64,000 nucleotides of DNA, taken from assembly GCA_016748015.1 (NCBI GenBank), contig JAAOMT010000175.1, positions 105,395 to 169,394 of the forward strand, read 5' to 3'. The translations under genes and the position numbers were made by a program. Origin of the DNA: Geosiphon pyriformis (Eukaryota; Glomeromycota; Glomeromycetes; Archaeosporales; Geosiphonaceae). Every line of letters starts with the position of its first letter. Position 1 is the first letter of the stretch. Below the pieces are notes generated by a model that ran no database searches, was not told where the DNA came from, and was given only the letters and a program-made list of their open reading frames with translations. Positions 45,595 to 57,892 of the stretch are shown in pieces.

Positions 45595-48500
45595 CTCACT
45601 TAATTTGGAAGATTGCCATATGCAATGTCAGAGGTATGAACAATTGTGCAAAGCAGACAAACATTGTTCATTGGCATAAAGATATAAACAATATGGTTTT
45701 TATTGTTACTAAAACAAAGTTGAAGGAAAAGATTCACCCTTGAATTGCTGATAAGTTTGATAGTGTTCATGTTTTTACTTTTGGACTGAATTCTGGTCAC
45801 ATGGGATCTGGTGTTGCAATTATTTTGGACTCTTTTTTGGCAAGACATGTGTGTAAAGTTTCAGAGGTGCCTGGTCAGCTTCTGTTGATTAGATTGCTTT
45901 TTAAGAACAAACTCTCTGTGTCTATTTTGGGGCTGTATATTGGTGCATCTTCGGCAGTTTGTTTTTCTCAGGCTGGTGAGGTTAACTTTTTTATTGCTAA
46001 GGCTGTGAGTGAGTTCTCCTTTGTTATTCTTGGTGGTGATTTTAATGAGAATAGTTCTCACAAGTATGCAAGTTTCAAAAAATGTTTTGATTTGGGTTTG
46101 ATTAACTCTCTGGGGGGAAGCTCTTTTGTGAAGTCACCCACTTGGTGCAATTCTCATGGCATCACTAAAACAATTGACTACGTGCTCATTTCTTCTAATT
46201 TGGTTGGTACAGTGGTAGATCATGGTGTGGATGGCATTGAAGACTATTTTGATACTAATCACAAGACTGTGTTTGTTTCTGTGAGACTGGGAGGCCTGTT
46301 CAATGTCAAGTTGAACTCACTGCACAAACAAGCAAATAGAGATCATTGGAAGTATGATATCAAAAATGCCAATGAGGTTAAGTGGTCTGAATTCAAGGAT
46401 GCTACGGCTGTTAATGCTGTTATGTTCTCAGATGAGTTTGTTGCAGCTAAGCAGTTTTCTGATCTGGATGCAATGTGGAACATTGTTTGTAAGATTATAG
46501 TTCTTTCGGCTAGTGGAACGTTCAAGAAAAAATGGTTTAAAAATTTTGATTGTGTTTTTAATAAGGTGTCTTCCTGGTTTCATAAACTGAAACTACTAGT
46601 GTTTAAACTGGTAAAGGCTTCTCAGTTGGTTTCTGGTGGAGATTTTGCTTCGTTGTTGGATACTTGAAACAGGCTTGATTCTGTGGGCACTTTACTGGTG
46701 AGATCTCTGTTTCTTTCTGGCTCCAGTTTTAATGCGATCCATTCTAAGCTGGCTAAGGCGAGGAAGTCTTACCACTCTTCTAAGTTGTTGAAATCTAAGC
46801 ATGCTGAAGAATTTTGTATGAGGCAGGCTATTGAAAGGAGGATGAAGAGTTTTGAGGTGAATAAGAGTCATACTATTAGGAGTGTTTTGAAGTGTCTTTT
46901 TCATAAAGTAGTGTTGGATCATTTAGTGGATAATGGGAAGTTGGTCTTGGAGTCTGAGTTGGTTAAATCTAAGGTGGATGGAATTATGGAGGGTTGGACC
47001 AGAAAGCATGTGGTGGCTTCTAATATCTCTGATGACTAGGTGAGGCAATTTCAGCCTTTGGATTACGTCTTCTATGGTGCTTTCTCTAATGTGATACATT
47101 CAATCAGTTTTGATAAGATGTTTAGTGTTATTTCAAATTTGCCTGATGAGAAAACGGCTGGTCTTTCTGGTGTCACTAATGAACTTTGGAAATGCTGTGA
47201 CAAGTCAGTTTTGGATATGTTTTTGGTGCTTTTGAATTTTTACTTGGATTGTAAGTTAGTGTCTGGACCTTGGAGGGAAGCATGGGTCTCGATGATTCTT
47301 AAACCTTACAAGTGGAAGGAGATTCTTACAAATATCCACCCCATTGCTTTGATTGAGACAGCTTGCAAGGTTCTTTCCAAGATCTTTTCAGACTGGATCT
47401 CTTTGGCTTGTAGCATTTTTGATGTCCTCCATGGGAACAATTTCTGTCCTAAAAGATACATCTACACAATTACCTATCTTCACTATTGGTTCAGTGATCA
47501 AAGATGTTTTGGAAAAAAACTGAGAGTTGTGGCTGGTTTTACAGGATATGCACAAAGCATATAATTCTGTAAGTTGGGAGCATCTCAAGAGGAGTTTAAT
47601 CAGGATCAAAATGTGTGACAAATTTATCAGATTTTTTGGTTGTATTCATAATGGTCGCACAAACAGAGTGATGACAAATTTTGGTTTGACTGATGGATAT
47701 TATGTTCACGATGGATTAGATCAGGGGGAGGTTTTTTCATTACTTCTTTGGCACATATTTTATGATCTGCTCTTGTGTGAGATTAAGAGACAGGAGAGCA
47801 TTTGTGATTACAGATTGATTTCTCATTTCGTTTTTAAGACTGGCTGGGTGAAATCTCTGACTGGGCTGATGTTATTTCTGGCCATTAGTGCTTTTGTTGA
47901 TGATACTATCTGGGTTGGTAGCAGCCAGGCTGCTACACAACACATCCTCAATGTTGCTAATGATTTTTTTTGTTTAAATAACATTTCGATAAACAATGAC
48001 AAGACTGTGGTCATTCCCATCAACTGTCAGGTCACTGCTCTTTATCTGACCATCAGTAGTCTGCCAATCTCCATTGCCAGAAGGAGTGAACCTCATCATT
48101 ATCTAGGGATTTTTTTATCTTCTGAAGGTCTTTCAAAGCCCAGCTTGGTTAAGGCGCATTTGAATGTTTGGTTTTTCACCAATCTTGTTCTAAGAAAAGT
48201 TGTTTTGGATAAACAGTTTGCTTATTTGGTGTCTTCAATTCTCTTTCCTATTGTCAGCTACAGAACTTAGTTTAGTTATATTCCTCTCAGTGTGTGTAAT
48301 AAATGGGACGCTTTGATTCGCAAGGGCCTAAAATTTAAATCTGGGCTGCCTCTGGACTTTCCCAATGATGCACTTCATCATTTTTCCTTGTACAATTTAA
48401 AGACTTTTGAGCAGATTTAGACTAAAAACAAGTTAGCTTTTGTCATTGCTTTTGCGAATTCGTTTGGTGTTTTGGGTCACTTGTTTTTTTATAAGTCTCA

Positions 48501-50254
48501 CAATCTCCAGGTTCTCAGCTGGTGTCCTTGTCACCCTTTGTTGTTTTCTGTTTGTGTTAGAATCAGCCCTTTGAACAACTTTTTAGCAGGTGTGGTTTGT
48601 ATTTTTTCTGGGTGTGATTTATCTCTGGGTGGCTTTCTGGACAGTGCTTTTTGTCTTTGGAGTGGTACTTCTATGTCTCTAGTTCTTGGCGAGGTGGTTT
48701 TCTACAAATGTGTCTCTTCCTTCAGACATTATGGTATTGCTTTCATGAAACAACTTTGTGACCGGAATGGCATTGTTTTTGATTGGAAGACTTTCAAGCA
48801 TTGAAAAAGACTGGACTCCTGTGGCTTGGTTCCCTTCTGGTTTGATCTCTCTGTTCGTTTTCTTAGTGGTGTTGCTTCTTCTTCTGGTTGTGCTCCTTAT
48901 GAGGGTGTTTGTGGCTCTTCTAACATCTGTCAGTCTTTTGGTTTTGGTGTTATTTGTAATGATCTGTTGAATGTTGGTGCTGCTCACCTCTCTGTGTACA
49001 TGGTTGGATCTTTGAGTAACTTGGGTACTGTTAACATGTTGGCTGGTGCTGCAGTTTTCTTTGAAGACATTAATTCAGGTCTGGGTGTGGGGGTTTTTGG
49101 TTTGGTTTCTTCTACTTTGGCAGAGCTGCAGGCCATTGCTTTAGCTCTTAAGTGTGTTTCTTCTTTTCATTTGGTTGACTTGTTTTCAGACAGCCAGGTG
49201 GCATTAGATGCTTGCCAGTCAGAGTTTTTATTGGTTGGCTCTGATTACAGAAATTGTTGTTGGATTGAGTGTCGTCACATTGCCAATGTTATTTGTCGCA
49301 AAAATTTGGATGTTAATTGGATTAAGGTTAAGGGCCATTCAGGTGTTTCAGGCAATGAGCGTGCTGATGCACTTGCTAAGAATGCTGCTCTTTCTGTCTG
49401 GCATCTGCCCCATTTGGTCAGTGAGAGATTTTTGAAGGCTGGTGTTGGTAAGATTTCTGGTAATTCTAAGCATTTTGTTCGTGATATATTCAGGTCAATC
49501 CATTGTGTATATTGGGAGGTTGGTTCTGGTTTCCGGGTTGTTCCAGGTTGTTTGCGTGATGATATTGACTGGTTGAGGTCTTCTCTGGTTTGGCACCCAG
49601 ACTCTTATTTGGCTTTGGGCTTCACTAGTGTACGAACTGCTGGCCTTCAAACGTACTTTATGAAGGCTCTTCATTGTCAGCTTTCTATTACTGTGTGGAA
49701 GCGTTTATATAATAGGTGTTATCCTAGTGTGATGTGTTTGTTTTGTGGTGATGTTGAGGTCTCAGACCATGTTTTTTCTTGTTCGTTTGATGCTGCTGGT
49801 TGTGCTTAGTTGCTAAATGCTCATGCATTGGCTTGGGAGGTGCATTCTGGTTTGGTTTGGTCTTTTTTGTGTGTCTTATGATTGTTGTCTTCTTGTGTTG
49901 CTGTGCAAGGGCTTTGTTTTTGGTAATTGGTATCGTGAATCAGTTTCAGTTTTTGGGGATTCCAAGGTTGTGATGTCAGTTATTGTGGATTTTGTGCATG
50001 CATTTTGCCTCTCTTTTCAGGATAATATTTGGTTGGTTTGTGCTAAACACCAGGCTTTTATGGAGAAGAATGGGCTGATCCCACATGATGGCTCTATCCC
50101 AGCTTTGGTTTCTGGTTTTTCTATGTTGTTTTCCCCTGGTGTGGTTAGATTGTTGGATATTGCTAAGGCTTTTGGTGTTGGTTTCAGGTTTCGCGAGTCT
50201 TGTTTTTTTTTTTTTGGTATTAATAATAAAGTCTCCATTCATATAGGTGCTTAG
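45552..50254 (+). pseudogene. ORF2 of LINE-D: APE endonuclease, RT, RNase H, zinc motif
   Basis: Endonuclease: IAICNVRGMNN (about 45612), TKTKLKEK, GGDFNENSSH (about 46030), TIDYVLISSN (about 46170), DTNHKTV (Asp-His block, Asp changed to Asn, about 46252). RT: KTAGLSGVTNELW (47153), ALIETACKVLSKIF (about 47347), GLDQGEVF, AFVDDTIWVGSSQAA (intact DD, about 47889). RNase H: YMVGSLSNLG (T-D lost, about 48996), ELQAIALALK, FSDSQVALDA, VKGHSGVSGNERADALA (about 49326-49377). C-terminal CLFCGDVEVSDHVFSC (about 49735-49785). Stops and two or more frame changes are present (for example near 45744, 46666, 47540). Confidence 0.9.
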
Positions 50255-50444
50255 TGTTGTTCTGATTGGTCTGAATGGCTAGTCACGTATAAAAAAAGCA
50301 TGATTTGCTCCTAGTTTAGATCATTTGAATGATGTATAGTACTAGTTTGTATTTGGACTTCACTCGTTAAATAAGAAAAAAAAAATATTTTAAAAAAAAA
50401 TTATAAGCTTTAATTAATTCTACAAAATATATACAAAATATATA

Positions 50445-52960
50445 ATTCTGTTGATTGGTTTTATTTAAAAAACAGTTTATAAAAAATTAAAATATGTTCT
50501 AGATTTATCAGGTTTTTTGGTAACATTTATAATAATTAGATAAATTATATTATAATTAACTTTAAACTAATTAATAGCTATAGAGTTTATAATAGTTTAA
50601 ATTAAAATAATGTTTTTTTTTGTTGTGGCATATTTTTTATGATTTTTTTTTTGTAAAATAAAAAAATATAAACAATTTTTTGGTTATTATATAGACTTTA
50701 AATATATTTAAGAATAAATTAAATTATTGGTTAATTTAGTTTTATATTATATTTAGTAACTGATATTTTTGTAAATAATATAATCTGAATTAAAAATAAT
50801 TATATTATAACACAATATATACTTAATATAATTAATAAATTTTTCAAATTCAATAATATTTCTATTAATACTGACAAAATTGTGGCCATTTTAATTAAAA
50901 GACAAATTATTAATACTTTTTTATTTATTAGTAACTTACCTATTGTAATTGCTAAAAAAAAATTATATTGTTATTTAAGTATTTTTTTGTTTACAAATAG
51001 GCTTTTTAAGTTTGATTTTTTTAAAACTTATTTTAATATTAAGTTTTTTTTCAATATTGTTTTGAAAAAAGCTATTATTAACAAATAGTTTTTATATTTA
51101 GTCTCTATTATATTTTAACTTATTATTAATTACAGATTATAATTTAGCTTTATTTTTAAGAGTATATATTAAAAGTAAAATGTAATAATATATAAGAGTT
51201 TAAAAAATAAAATAAAACTTTTTTTTTTGTAGTTTTAAGTTATTTAAGCAAGTTTAAACTAAAAATAAAATTGTATCTCTGGTTTTTTTAAATGTTTTTG
51301 ATATTGTTAATTGGCTTTTTTATTACAGATCTATAAATTTACAAATTTTTAATTAAACTTTAATAAATTTTTTGTGTTATTTTATTAAGTTATATATTAA
51401 TTTAATTAACAACTTTCTTATTAATATAATTAAAATTTTGTTAGACTGTTATGTTTTATTAATTAGCTTTGTTTTTTCAACATTTTTGAATTTAAATTAC
51501 ATTTTTATTTCAAATATTTTGGATGCAAAGTTGTATTTTAATGTTATTAGTTTTTTAAAAAAATTTAATATAGTTTTTAATAAGCAATTATTAAATAAAC
51601 ATAGTAATATTTTTATTTAAAAAATTTTTTACTAATAAAAAAAAGCTTGATTTTAGAAGTTTAATGTTTTATTAGTTTGTTATTATTATTTATTGTCTTT
51701 AAAACAGATGTGTTTATAAGACTAATTTGTTTTATTATTGTAATATTAATTATTAAAATATTATAAACTTTTATAATTTATCAATAATTAAAAAGTGTTT
51801 AATAAAAACAGAGCTTTTAGTTATTAATTTTTTTATAAATAGTTTACTAAAAAAGTTAAAATTTTGTGATATTGTTGTTTTTTTAATGATTTTAGTTTAA
51901 ATATTAATATGTTTTCAAGTTAGTATTATTAATATATATTAAATTATAAACTATTTTATTGGTTTTTAAATGTATTTTTTTCTTATATAATTAATATTTA
52001 TTTAAACAATTAGATTGTATTTAATGCTTGTATTTTGGAATTTGGTTTGTTTAAATTAAATATCTATAATAGTTTTTAAATTAAAAAAAGACAAATTATT
52101 AATTTTATATATAATAAAAATATTTTGATATTGTAGTCTAAAGTTAAAAATAATTTAAACATAATAAATTATGTAATTACTAATAAATTGGCTGAAACTA
52201 CTGCTTAATTGCTATTTTTTTCCAATTTTAGTTTAAAAGAATTATTTTTAAGCTGATAATAAGGTTATATTAGACAATATTTATTATTTTATTTGCTAAA
52301 TTTATTAGTTTATTGAAAACACTAAATAAAAACTGGTTCTAAAACTAATGTAGTTTTTTATAGTAATATTAATAATGTTAATTAGTGCTATACATTTGTG
52401 ATATAATAATTAGATTTATATATAAATTTAGGTTTTATTAATAGACTTATAACCAGTTTGCACACATATTTTATAAAAACTATTTACAAATAACTTTTTA
52501 TTATAGTTTAAAAATATTTATATAATAAATAATATTTTAGAATAACTTGTTTTTATTATAAAAAAGTTAAGTTTTTAAATTATGGTTTTACATATAAATT
52601 AAATACTAATATTTATTTAAAGTTATTAAAAGATTTTGGGTTTTTTAATTAGATGTTTTGTCTTTGTTTTTTTGGTGATACTGTTATTAAATTTAAATAT
52701 TTTGGACAATTCAGTTTACACAACTTTATATAAAAGTATAGTTTTTACTAATTAGTACACTAAAACTTTGTTGGTTTTTGAAAAAACCAAATTAGCTTAA
52801 CTATTGTTATAAGTAAACTTGATAGGATATAATTATAACATTTAGTGCTCATAATTTAATAATAAGAGCAGTATAAAGATCAAATAAATTAGCTTTAATT
52901 ATGTTGTAAGTTATTAGTTTTTAAAAATTTTTTTGTTTGAAGTTCTATTTATTGAGTTTT
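50445..52960 (+). mobile_element. LINE-E, strongly decayed 5'-truncated LINE, plus strand
   Basis: SVDWFYLKNSL then RFIRFFGNIYNN (about 50448-50535) matches SVSWEHLKRSL ... KFIRFFGCIHNG of LINE-D. FLCYFIKLYINLINNFLINIIKI (about 51370-51440) matches the SNNFLAGVVRI region, VFNACILEFGLFKLNIYN and NKLAETTA (about 52018-52204) match RNase H, and CLCFFGDTVIKF (about 52662) matches the zinc region. Nearly every second block has a stop. It is much more A+T-rich than LINE-D, so much older. Confidence 0.78.
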
Positions 52961-53490
52961 TTTGTTATAAGACACAAAAATAAATTTTTTTAATTGTATG
53001 ACTATTATTGTGTTTATTTCTGAATTAGTAAGTATAATTACTAAAATCTAATATTGTTTTTTTACTTTTTTAATAAGCTATAAAATTAATATTTAAACTT
53101 AGAAAAAACTTCTTTTTTTTATCAGATTATTATAAAGTTTATTTTTAAACAGTTAATTTTTAATGTTACTGCTTCACAAAAAAAAAATTAATATTCTGTC
53201 AATTACTATAATTAAAAGTAATTGGTTTAAGTTATTAGAGTTTCAAAAGCATTTATTTTAATAACATTTGGTCTAAAACAAAAATAAGCAAAAATAATTA
53301 ATTAGATCTTAATAATTAGAATATTAGAATTATAAACTTGTAAATTAAACAATAATATTTTATTTGGTAAATTTAGAATATAAAAAATGAAAAAAAAAAA
53401 TTTTTAAAGCTAAGATTAATATAAAAATATTAAGCTAATTTTTGTTTGTTCTGTTTTTTTTTATTTGCTAAAACCACTTATTTTTATACA
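52961..53490. other. AT-rich stretch before the pogo-like element, no gene seen
   Basis: Probably the unreadable 3' end of LINE-E followed by low-complexity DNA. No motif is seen. Confidence 0.45.
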
Positions 53491-53492
53491 TA

Positions 53493-53517
53493 TAGTGAAC
53501 TTTCTTTATAGTTCCTC
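53493..53517. repeat. Left terminal inverted repeat of the pogo-like element (right copy 57694-57718)
   Basis: About 18 of 25 positions match the complement of 57694-57718 by my hand count, and most mismatches are transitions. TA flanks on both sides fit TA target choice. Confidence 0.65.
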
Positions 53518-53883
53518 TGGTTATAGTCACTATCTTCTTATAATCACATTATTTTAAAAACCAAAACCATTTATATATAATATTATCTTCTTATAGTCAC
53601 TTTTACTATATATATGTCCTTATAGTCCCTATTCCCACAAATATGATAGCAGAATATAAGTAATTTCCACTCTCTATAGTCACACTATAATCATATAATA
53701 TTAGATATAAACATTAGATGTCATCTCATATTTAATTAGATATGTACAGTCAAGAAGATTTTCCAATTGTCAATAGAAATCATTCTTTTTATGGTAGTAA
53801 AAAAAATTAAAGAAGTTTCTGAAAATAATTGTAGAACACTAAACAAAATTTCTTAAATATTACAACATTCAATTACTCTTCTT

Positions 53884-54560
53884 TATAAGCTGCCACCACC
53901 ATCAGAAGACAATGACAGAACTATTATATCTGGCTTATTGTTTGCAGGTATTATGAGAGTTTTAATAATAGTTAATATATGGTACAGTACTGCTGCTCTT
54001 GGTGCTTTGAAAACTGGTAATGCTTTAGAGACTATTGCTGCAAGTATTAATAAAGTTACTCTGGATCAAACTTTGGCTAACAAGATTACTTTTTTTTTGT
54101 ATTGGAAGAAGAAATTAACAGACTTACAAGCAAGAATAATGGCCCAATGGGATCCTCTGGGAACAAGTTTGTTAATAGAACATTGCTCAAGCAAATCAAC
54201 TGGGAACAGAGTTCAAATTTACCTTTTCTTAGGAAAAGAAATGTAACCAGTAATAAAACTCAGAGTATGAAGATTCTGATATATACCCAATAAATACATT
54301 TTCACATCAACTTTGACATCTACAATTAAAAAAAGGCTCCATACTAGCAATTATATTCATCATTTGACCAATATTTAGTATTAGCGAGTAAAAGTTTGAC
54401 TGATAGTTTTAAAGATGTATTAAAAATCAACTTTTTTGGAGCAAATAAATCCATGTTGAATGTTTTTCATAATCCAAACATAATCATGCAGAATGGAGAT
54501 TCGGACCTAGACTCAACATATCATGTTTTAAAAATGCCAATTATAAATGGTAATGCATCC
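53884..54560 (+). pseudogene. Unrecognised coding remnant inside the pogo-like element, plus strand
   Basis: A coherent low-stop reading: LPPPSEDNDRTIISGLLFAG, then NALETIAASINKVTLDQTLANK (about 54030-54090), a frame change in a T-run (54090-54097), then LEEEINRLTSKNNGPMGSSG (about 54099-54158) and LPFLRKRN to 54293. After two stops a further stretch, ASKSLTDSFKDVLKINFFG ... LKMPIINGNASNPR (about 54385-54560), may belong to it. The middle is heptad-like, so coiled-coil is likely. A splice acceptor-like TTTGCAG lies near 53940. No family recognised. Confidence 0.4.
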
Positions 54561-54726
54561 AACCCAAGGTAAACAAAACTGTACACATTACAATATATTT
54601 TTAACTTCTTAAAGAATATTTATTAGGCTGTTACATGATTAACTTGATAAGCTTCAAAAACATGATCACTTAAAAGAGATATTAGAGAGTTAATAATAAG
54701 TAATAATTGTGATTTTATTAACAGAT

Positions 54727-55740
54727 TTATATTTTTTGATGATCTGCTTTTTTACTTGTTACTGAAATTAGTTTCCAAGTACCTAACAATGTTTTCTTAA
54801 TTCGCTTTGCTTTAAGAAAGTCTATTCTTTTCATCCATGCAATTTTCCTGAATTTTTTTATTTCTTCATTTAATATCCATTCATGGCCAATATCACGAAA
54901 AACACGATTAGAGACATTTGGATTTACAAACTGTGTCTTTTTTATCTGAACTCGAAATTGATTTGATTCAGCAATAAAGCTAGGACATGTATGAAACTTG
55001 TATATTTCACTTTTAGAATATTTGATGACATTAAAAAGGTTAGTATGCAATCTTTCAAATTTGATACAGTTATGCACTGCAATTTCCCAATGCCATTGTG
55101 AAGATATAGAAGGAATTAACAATTTGAGCATTTTGTTAATTTCTTCAAGTATTGCATCATGGCCTTAATGTTGATTTAAAAGTTTAGATCAAAAAATTAC
55201 AATTTTTTCTTGAATCAGCTTGCAAACTTCAGGCTTCAATTGTAGTCATTGTTCTTTATTAGCAATTTCAATTAATTGGTAAATAGGATGGTACCGAACA
55301 GACCAAATTGGTGCAAACATTTGTCTAGCCACAAGTCTTAATGAAAACCTATTGAAACAAACTCCAGTACGAAAGTTAATAATTGCTTGTAAATAAAAAA
55401 AGACTTGTTCATACTTTAACCTGAACGTGGGATCTGTTTTATTTTGGGTCTATTCTAAGTAATCTTCAACAGATAGATTTTTTTTAGAAACAACATATGA
55501 CCACATTAGTTTGGAAGCCATTGCATGCCTATATATATTACATATTAAATCCCATGACTTATGATGATCAAGACATTTTTTAAAAAACTGCAGTTGACTT
55601 TCACTCTGATATCTCTAACATTGTGCAAAGTATTTTATATCGATATTCTAATTGATATAGGCATTGCTGTATTTGGAGGGCTTGACAACATGATATCGTA
55701 CTATCTTTTACACGATTATGTAAGTATGTAGAGGATCAAA
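54727..55740 (-). pseudogene. Unrecognised long coding remnant inside the pogo-like element, minus strand
   Basis: About 330 codons in a single minus-strand frame with about six stops (Gln or Trp codons, for example near 55167 and 55246). Readable blocks run from RYHVVKPSKYSNAYIN (about 55640-55690) through SQLQFFKKCLDHHKSWDLIC, MASKLMWSYVVSKKNLSVEDY, FRLKYEQVFFYLQAIINFRTG, RFSLRLVARQMFAPIWSVRYH and HWEIAVHNCIKFERLHTN to a basic C-terminus ending ADHQKI (54727). The last 134 codons are fully open. The frame is preserved and so was once selected. It does not look like a transposase I know; it could be cargo or an older host-lineage repeat gene. Confidence 0.5.
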
Positions 55741-56018
55741 TTAACAGCCTTCATTATTAATCATCAGTTGGAGGTAAGAGGCAAAAAGTGTCACAGATGC
55801 ATTATTGAAATTAAGTTTTTTTTTACTGAGAATTTGTCATTTGCACTTAGAATCCTACAGTTGGATTAAAATCTTCATTTTTATAATTTGGCCACTTTTT
55901 ATAATCTGAGGCACCTCATATGTCCGATTAGATATAAGGCAAAATGACATTTGAGACATAACAAATACATTAATGCATTATAAAAGCAAAATGCAATAAA
56001 AAGTGTATTCTTATTAAC

Positions 56019-57577
56019 ATGTCAAAAAACACGAACCAAAAGTGAACAACAATCTCCTTGGATACTAAAAAAGCTCTCTGCTAGTACAGACTAGAGCATC
56101 CTGACTACTCAGCAAATAGACTTATCAAAATATTTAATCTAAAAGTTGACTGCTCTACTGTAACAAAGATACTCATAAAATCAGACTGATGGATTGAAAA
56201 GAATATATTTAACAACTCTGGTCAATTGACAAAGAACAGGAAAGAGATGTTTCCAAAAATAAATGATGCACTGGGAAAATGGATGCTTGGAGCACTAACT
56301 ACCAATTGCATTCTTACTAGAAAAATTTTACAAATAAAAGCTCTCAAGTTTGCTGAAAAGTTTTCAGAAGAAAATAACTTTAAAACATCAGATAGTTGGT
56401 TAGAAAAGTTCAAAAAATGTCATAATTTGCACCACATTAAGATGCATAGTGAAGCAAACAGTGCCCTCTTGGAAATTTTACCAGAGGAACAAGAGAAACT
56501 ACATGAGATTATCAGTAAATATGATCTAAATGATGTTTACAATGCCAATGAGACAGCATTATTCTTTAAAATGCCACCAAATGCAACTTTGGCAACAAGA
56601 TCTACCTCTGGCACCAAGTATGATAAAAGTTAAATTATTATACTTCTTGCTTGTAATGCAACAGGCAACATCAAGTTGCAGTCTTTAATTATCGGCAAAG
56701 CCACAAAGCCATGATGTTTTCACAATATTAATATAAATGCACTTCTAATTACTTATTGTTACAATACAAAAGCATAGATGTGAACCAATATTTTTAGTAA
56801 ATGGCTTAATTTATTAAATGAAAAAATGCATCGCAAAAAAAAAAAATTTTGCTATTGCTTAATAATACTGGTCTCCATGGTAGAGAATCTTCCATATTAT
56901 CTAATATTATAATTAGATACTTACCATCCAATACAACATCCCATTTGCAACCATTAGATGCAAAAATTATTGTATCTTTTAAGGCACAATACCGAAAGTT
57001 GTTTTTTTTTCATTTTATTAATCAGTATGATGGCAAGATTCTAATATCAACAGTAACATTAAAGGATACAGTTGACTTTCTAATTGATGTGTGATCAGTG
57101 GTAACAACAACTACAATCCAAAACTGTTGGCATCATATGAGAATTCTGAATAATAGTTAAATGCCAGCCCATCTATTAGATATTGAACAAGAATTCCTAC
57201 AAGAAGTACAAGTTCTTATTGAACATGTTAATATTGATAAGCTATTGGCAATAGACTTTATTAATATTGACAAGTTTGAACCATTATTCACTTATGCCTT
57301 AGAGAATAAGATTGTGGATCTTATTAACAACAAGTATAGTGGAAATTCTAATGCAAATGAAGATTTAGAAAGTGAAAATGAAGATAAACCTTTGTCTTTG
57401 CTATCTACACATCAAGGTAAAATTGCACTTGAAGATACATTGCACTATTGTGAAGAGCAGTATAGTGAAAAAATTGATTCAGACTTTTTTAAAACTTTGA
57501 GAATATTAATTCGTAATACTGTTCTCAAAGTTCAAGAAGAAAAAAAACAGTTGCAAATAGATAGCTTTTTTAAATAA
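56019..57577 (+). pseudogene. pogo/Tigger-like transposase
   Basis: The start ATG at 56019 (MSKNTNQK) gives an N-terminal HTH, then a CENP-B-type HTH with KMFP/LGKWM (EMFPKINDALGKWM, 56247-56288) and SDSWLEKFKKCHNLHH (about 56388-56438). DDE core: VYNANETALFFKMPP (about 56535-56580; N-A-D-E-T has Asp changed to Asn), LLLNNTGLHG (about 56850-56880; Asp of L-D-N changed), LKDTVDFLIDV with a stop at the following Trp (57062-57094), and a C-terminus ending QLQIDSFFK at 57577, as in Tigger proteins. Stops at 56043, 56631 and 57092 and a frame change in an A-run near 56840. It would excise and insert the element at TA. Confidence 0.9.
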
Positions 57578-57744
57578 AATATATATAATTAGTTATTATA
57601 TTATACATGTGATATATAGATCATGTGATAAAATATTGATCATTTTTTATAGTCCCATCTCTCTATAGTCACCACAAATGTGCTGACCAAAAGGTGTGAT
57701 TATAAAAAAAGTTTATTGTATTTTCTAGTTTTATAAAATTGTTT

Positions 57745-57892
57745 TTAATTATTTGTTATTATTAATTATTCTGTATTATTTCATATTATTGTATATTATC
57801 TTGTATTATCTTAAGTTATTTTGTATTATTTTGAGTTATTTTGTATTATTTTGTATTATTTCATATTATTTTATTTTTTTTATATTATTATG
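57745..57892. repeat. AT-rich minisatellite, about 11-bp unit
   Basis: Imperfect tandem copies of TATTATTTTGT and variants (TATTATTTCAT, TATTATCTTGT), just outside the right end of the pogo-like element. The open frame across it (57753-57965) is only the translated repeat. Confidence 0.8.

Larger units (their letters stand above)
43545..50375 (+). mobile_element. LINE-D, near full-length non-LTR retrotransposon, plus strand
   Basis: About 6.8 kb, the same architecture and length as LINE-B but on the other strand, with heavier decay. ORF1 43574-45594 (broken), ORF2 45552-50254 (broken), 3' conserved tract to TTCACTCGTTAAATAAGAAAA (about 50352-50375). Fewer CpG than LINE-B. Exact ends and target duplication not determined. 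Confidence 0.9.
53493..57718 (+). mobile_element. pogo/Tigger-like DNA transposon (Tc1/mariner superfamily), 4.2 kb
   Basis: It contains a CENP-B/DDE-type transposase at its right side and ends in imperfect inverted repeats of about 25 bp (left TAGTGAACTTTCTTTATAGT, right as complement CAATAAACTTTTTTTATAAT), each next to TA (53491-53492, 57719-57720), the target duplication of this superfamily. Subterminal copies of TATAGTCAC and CTTCTTATAGTCAC lie at 53530-53690 and 57640-57675. Two further coding remnants lie between the left end and the transposase; whether they are cargo or older sequence is open. Confidence 0.8.
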
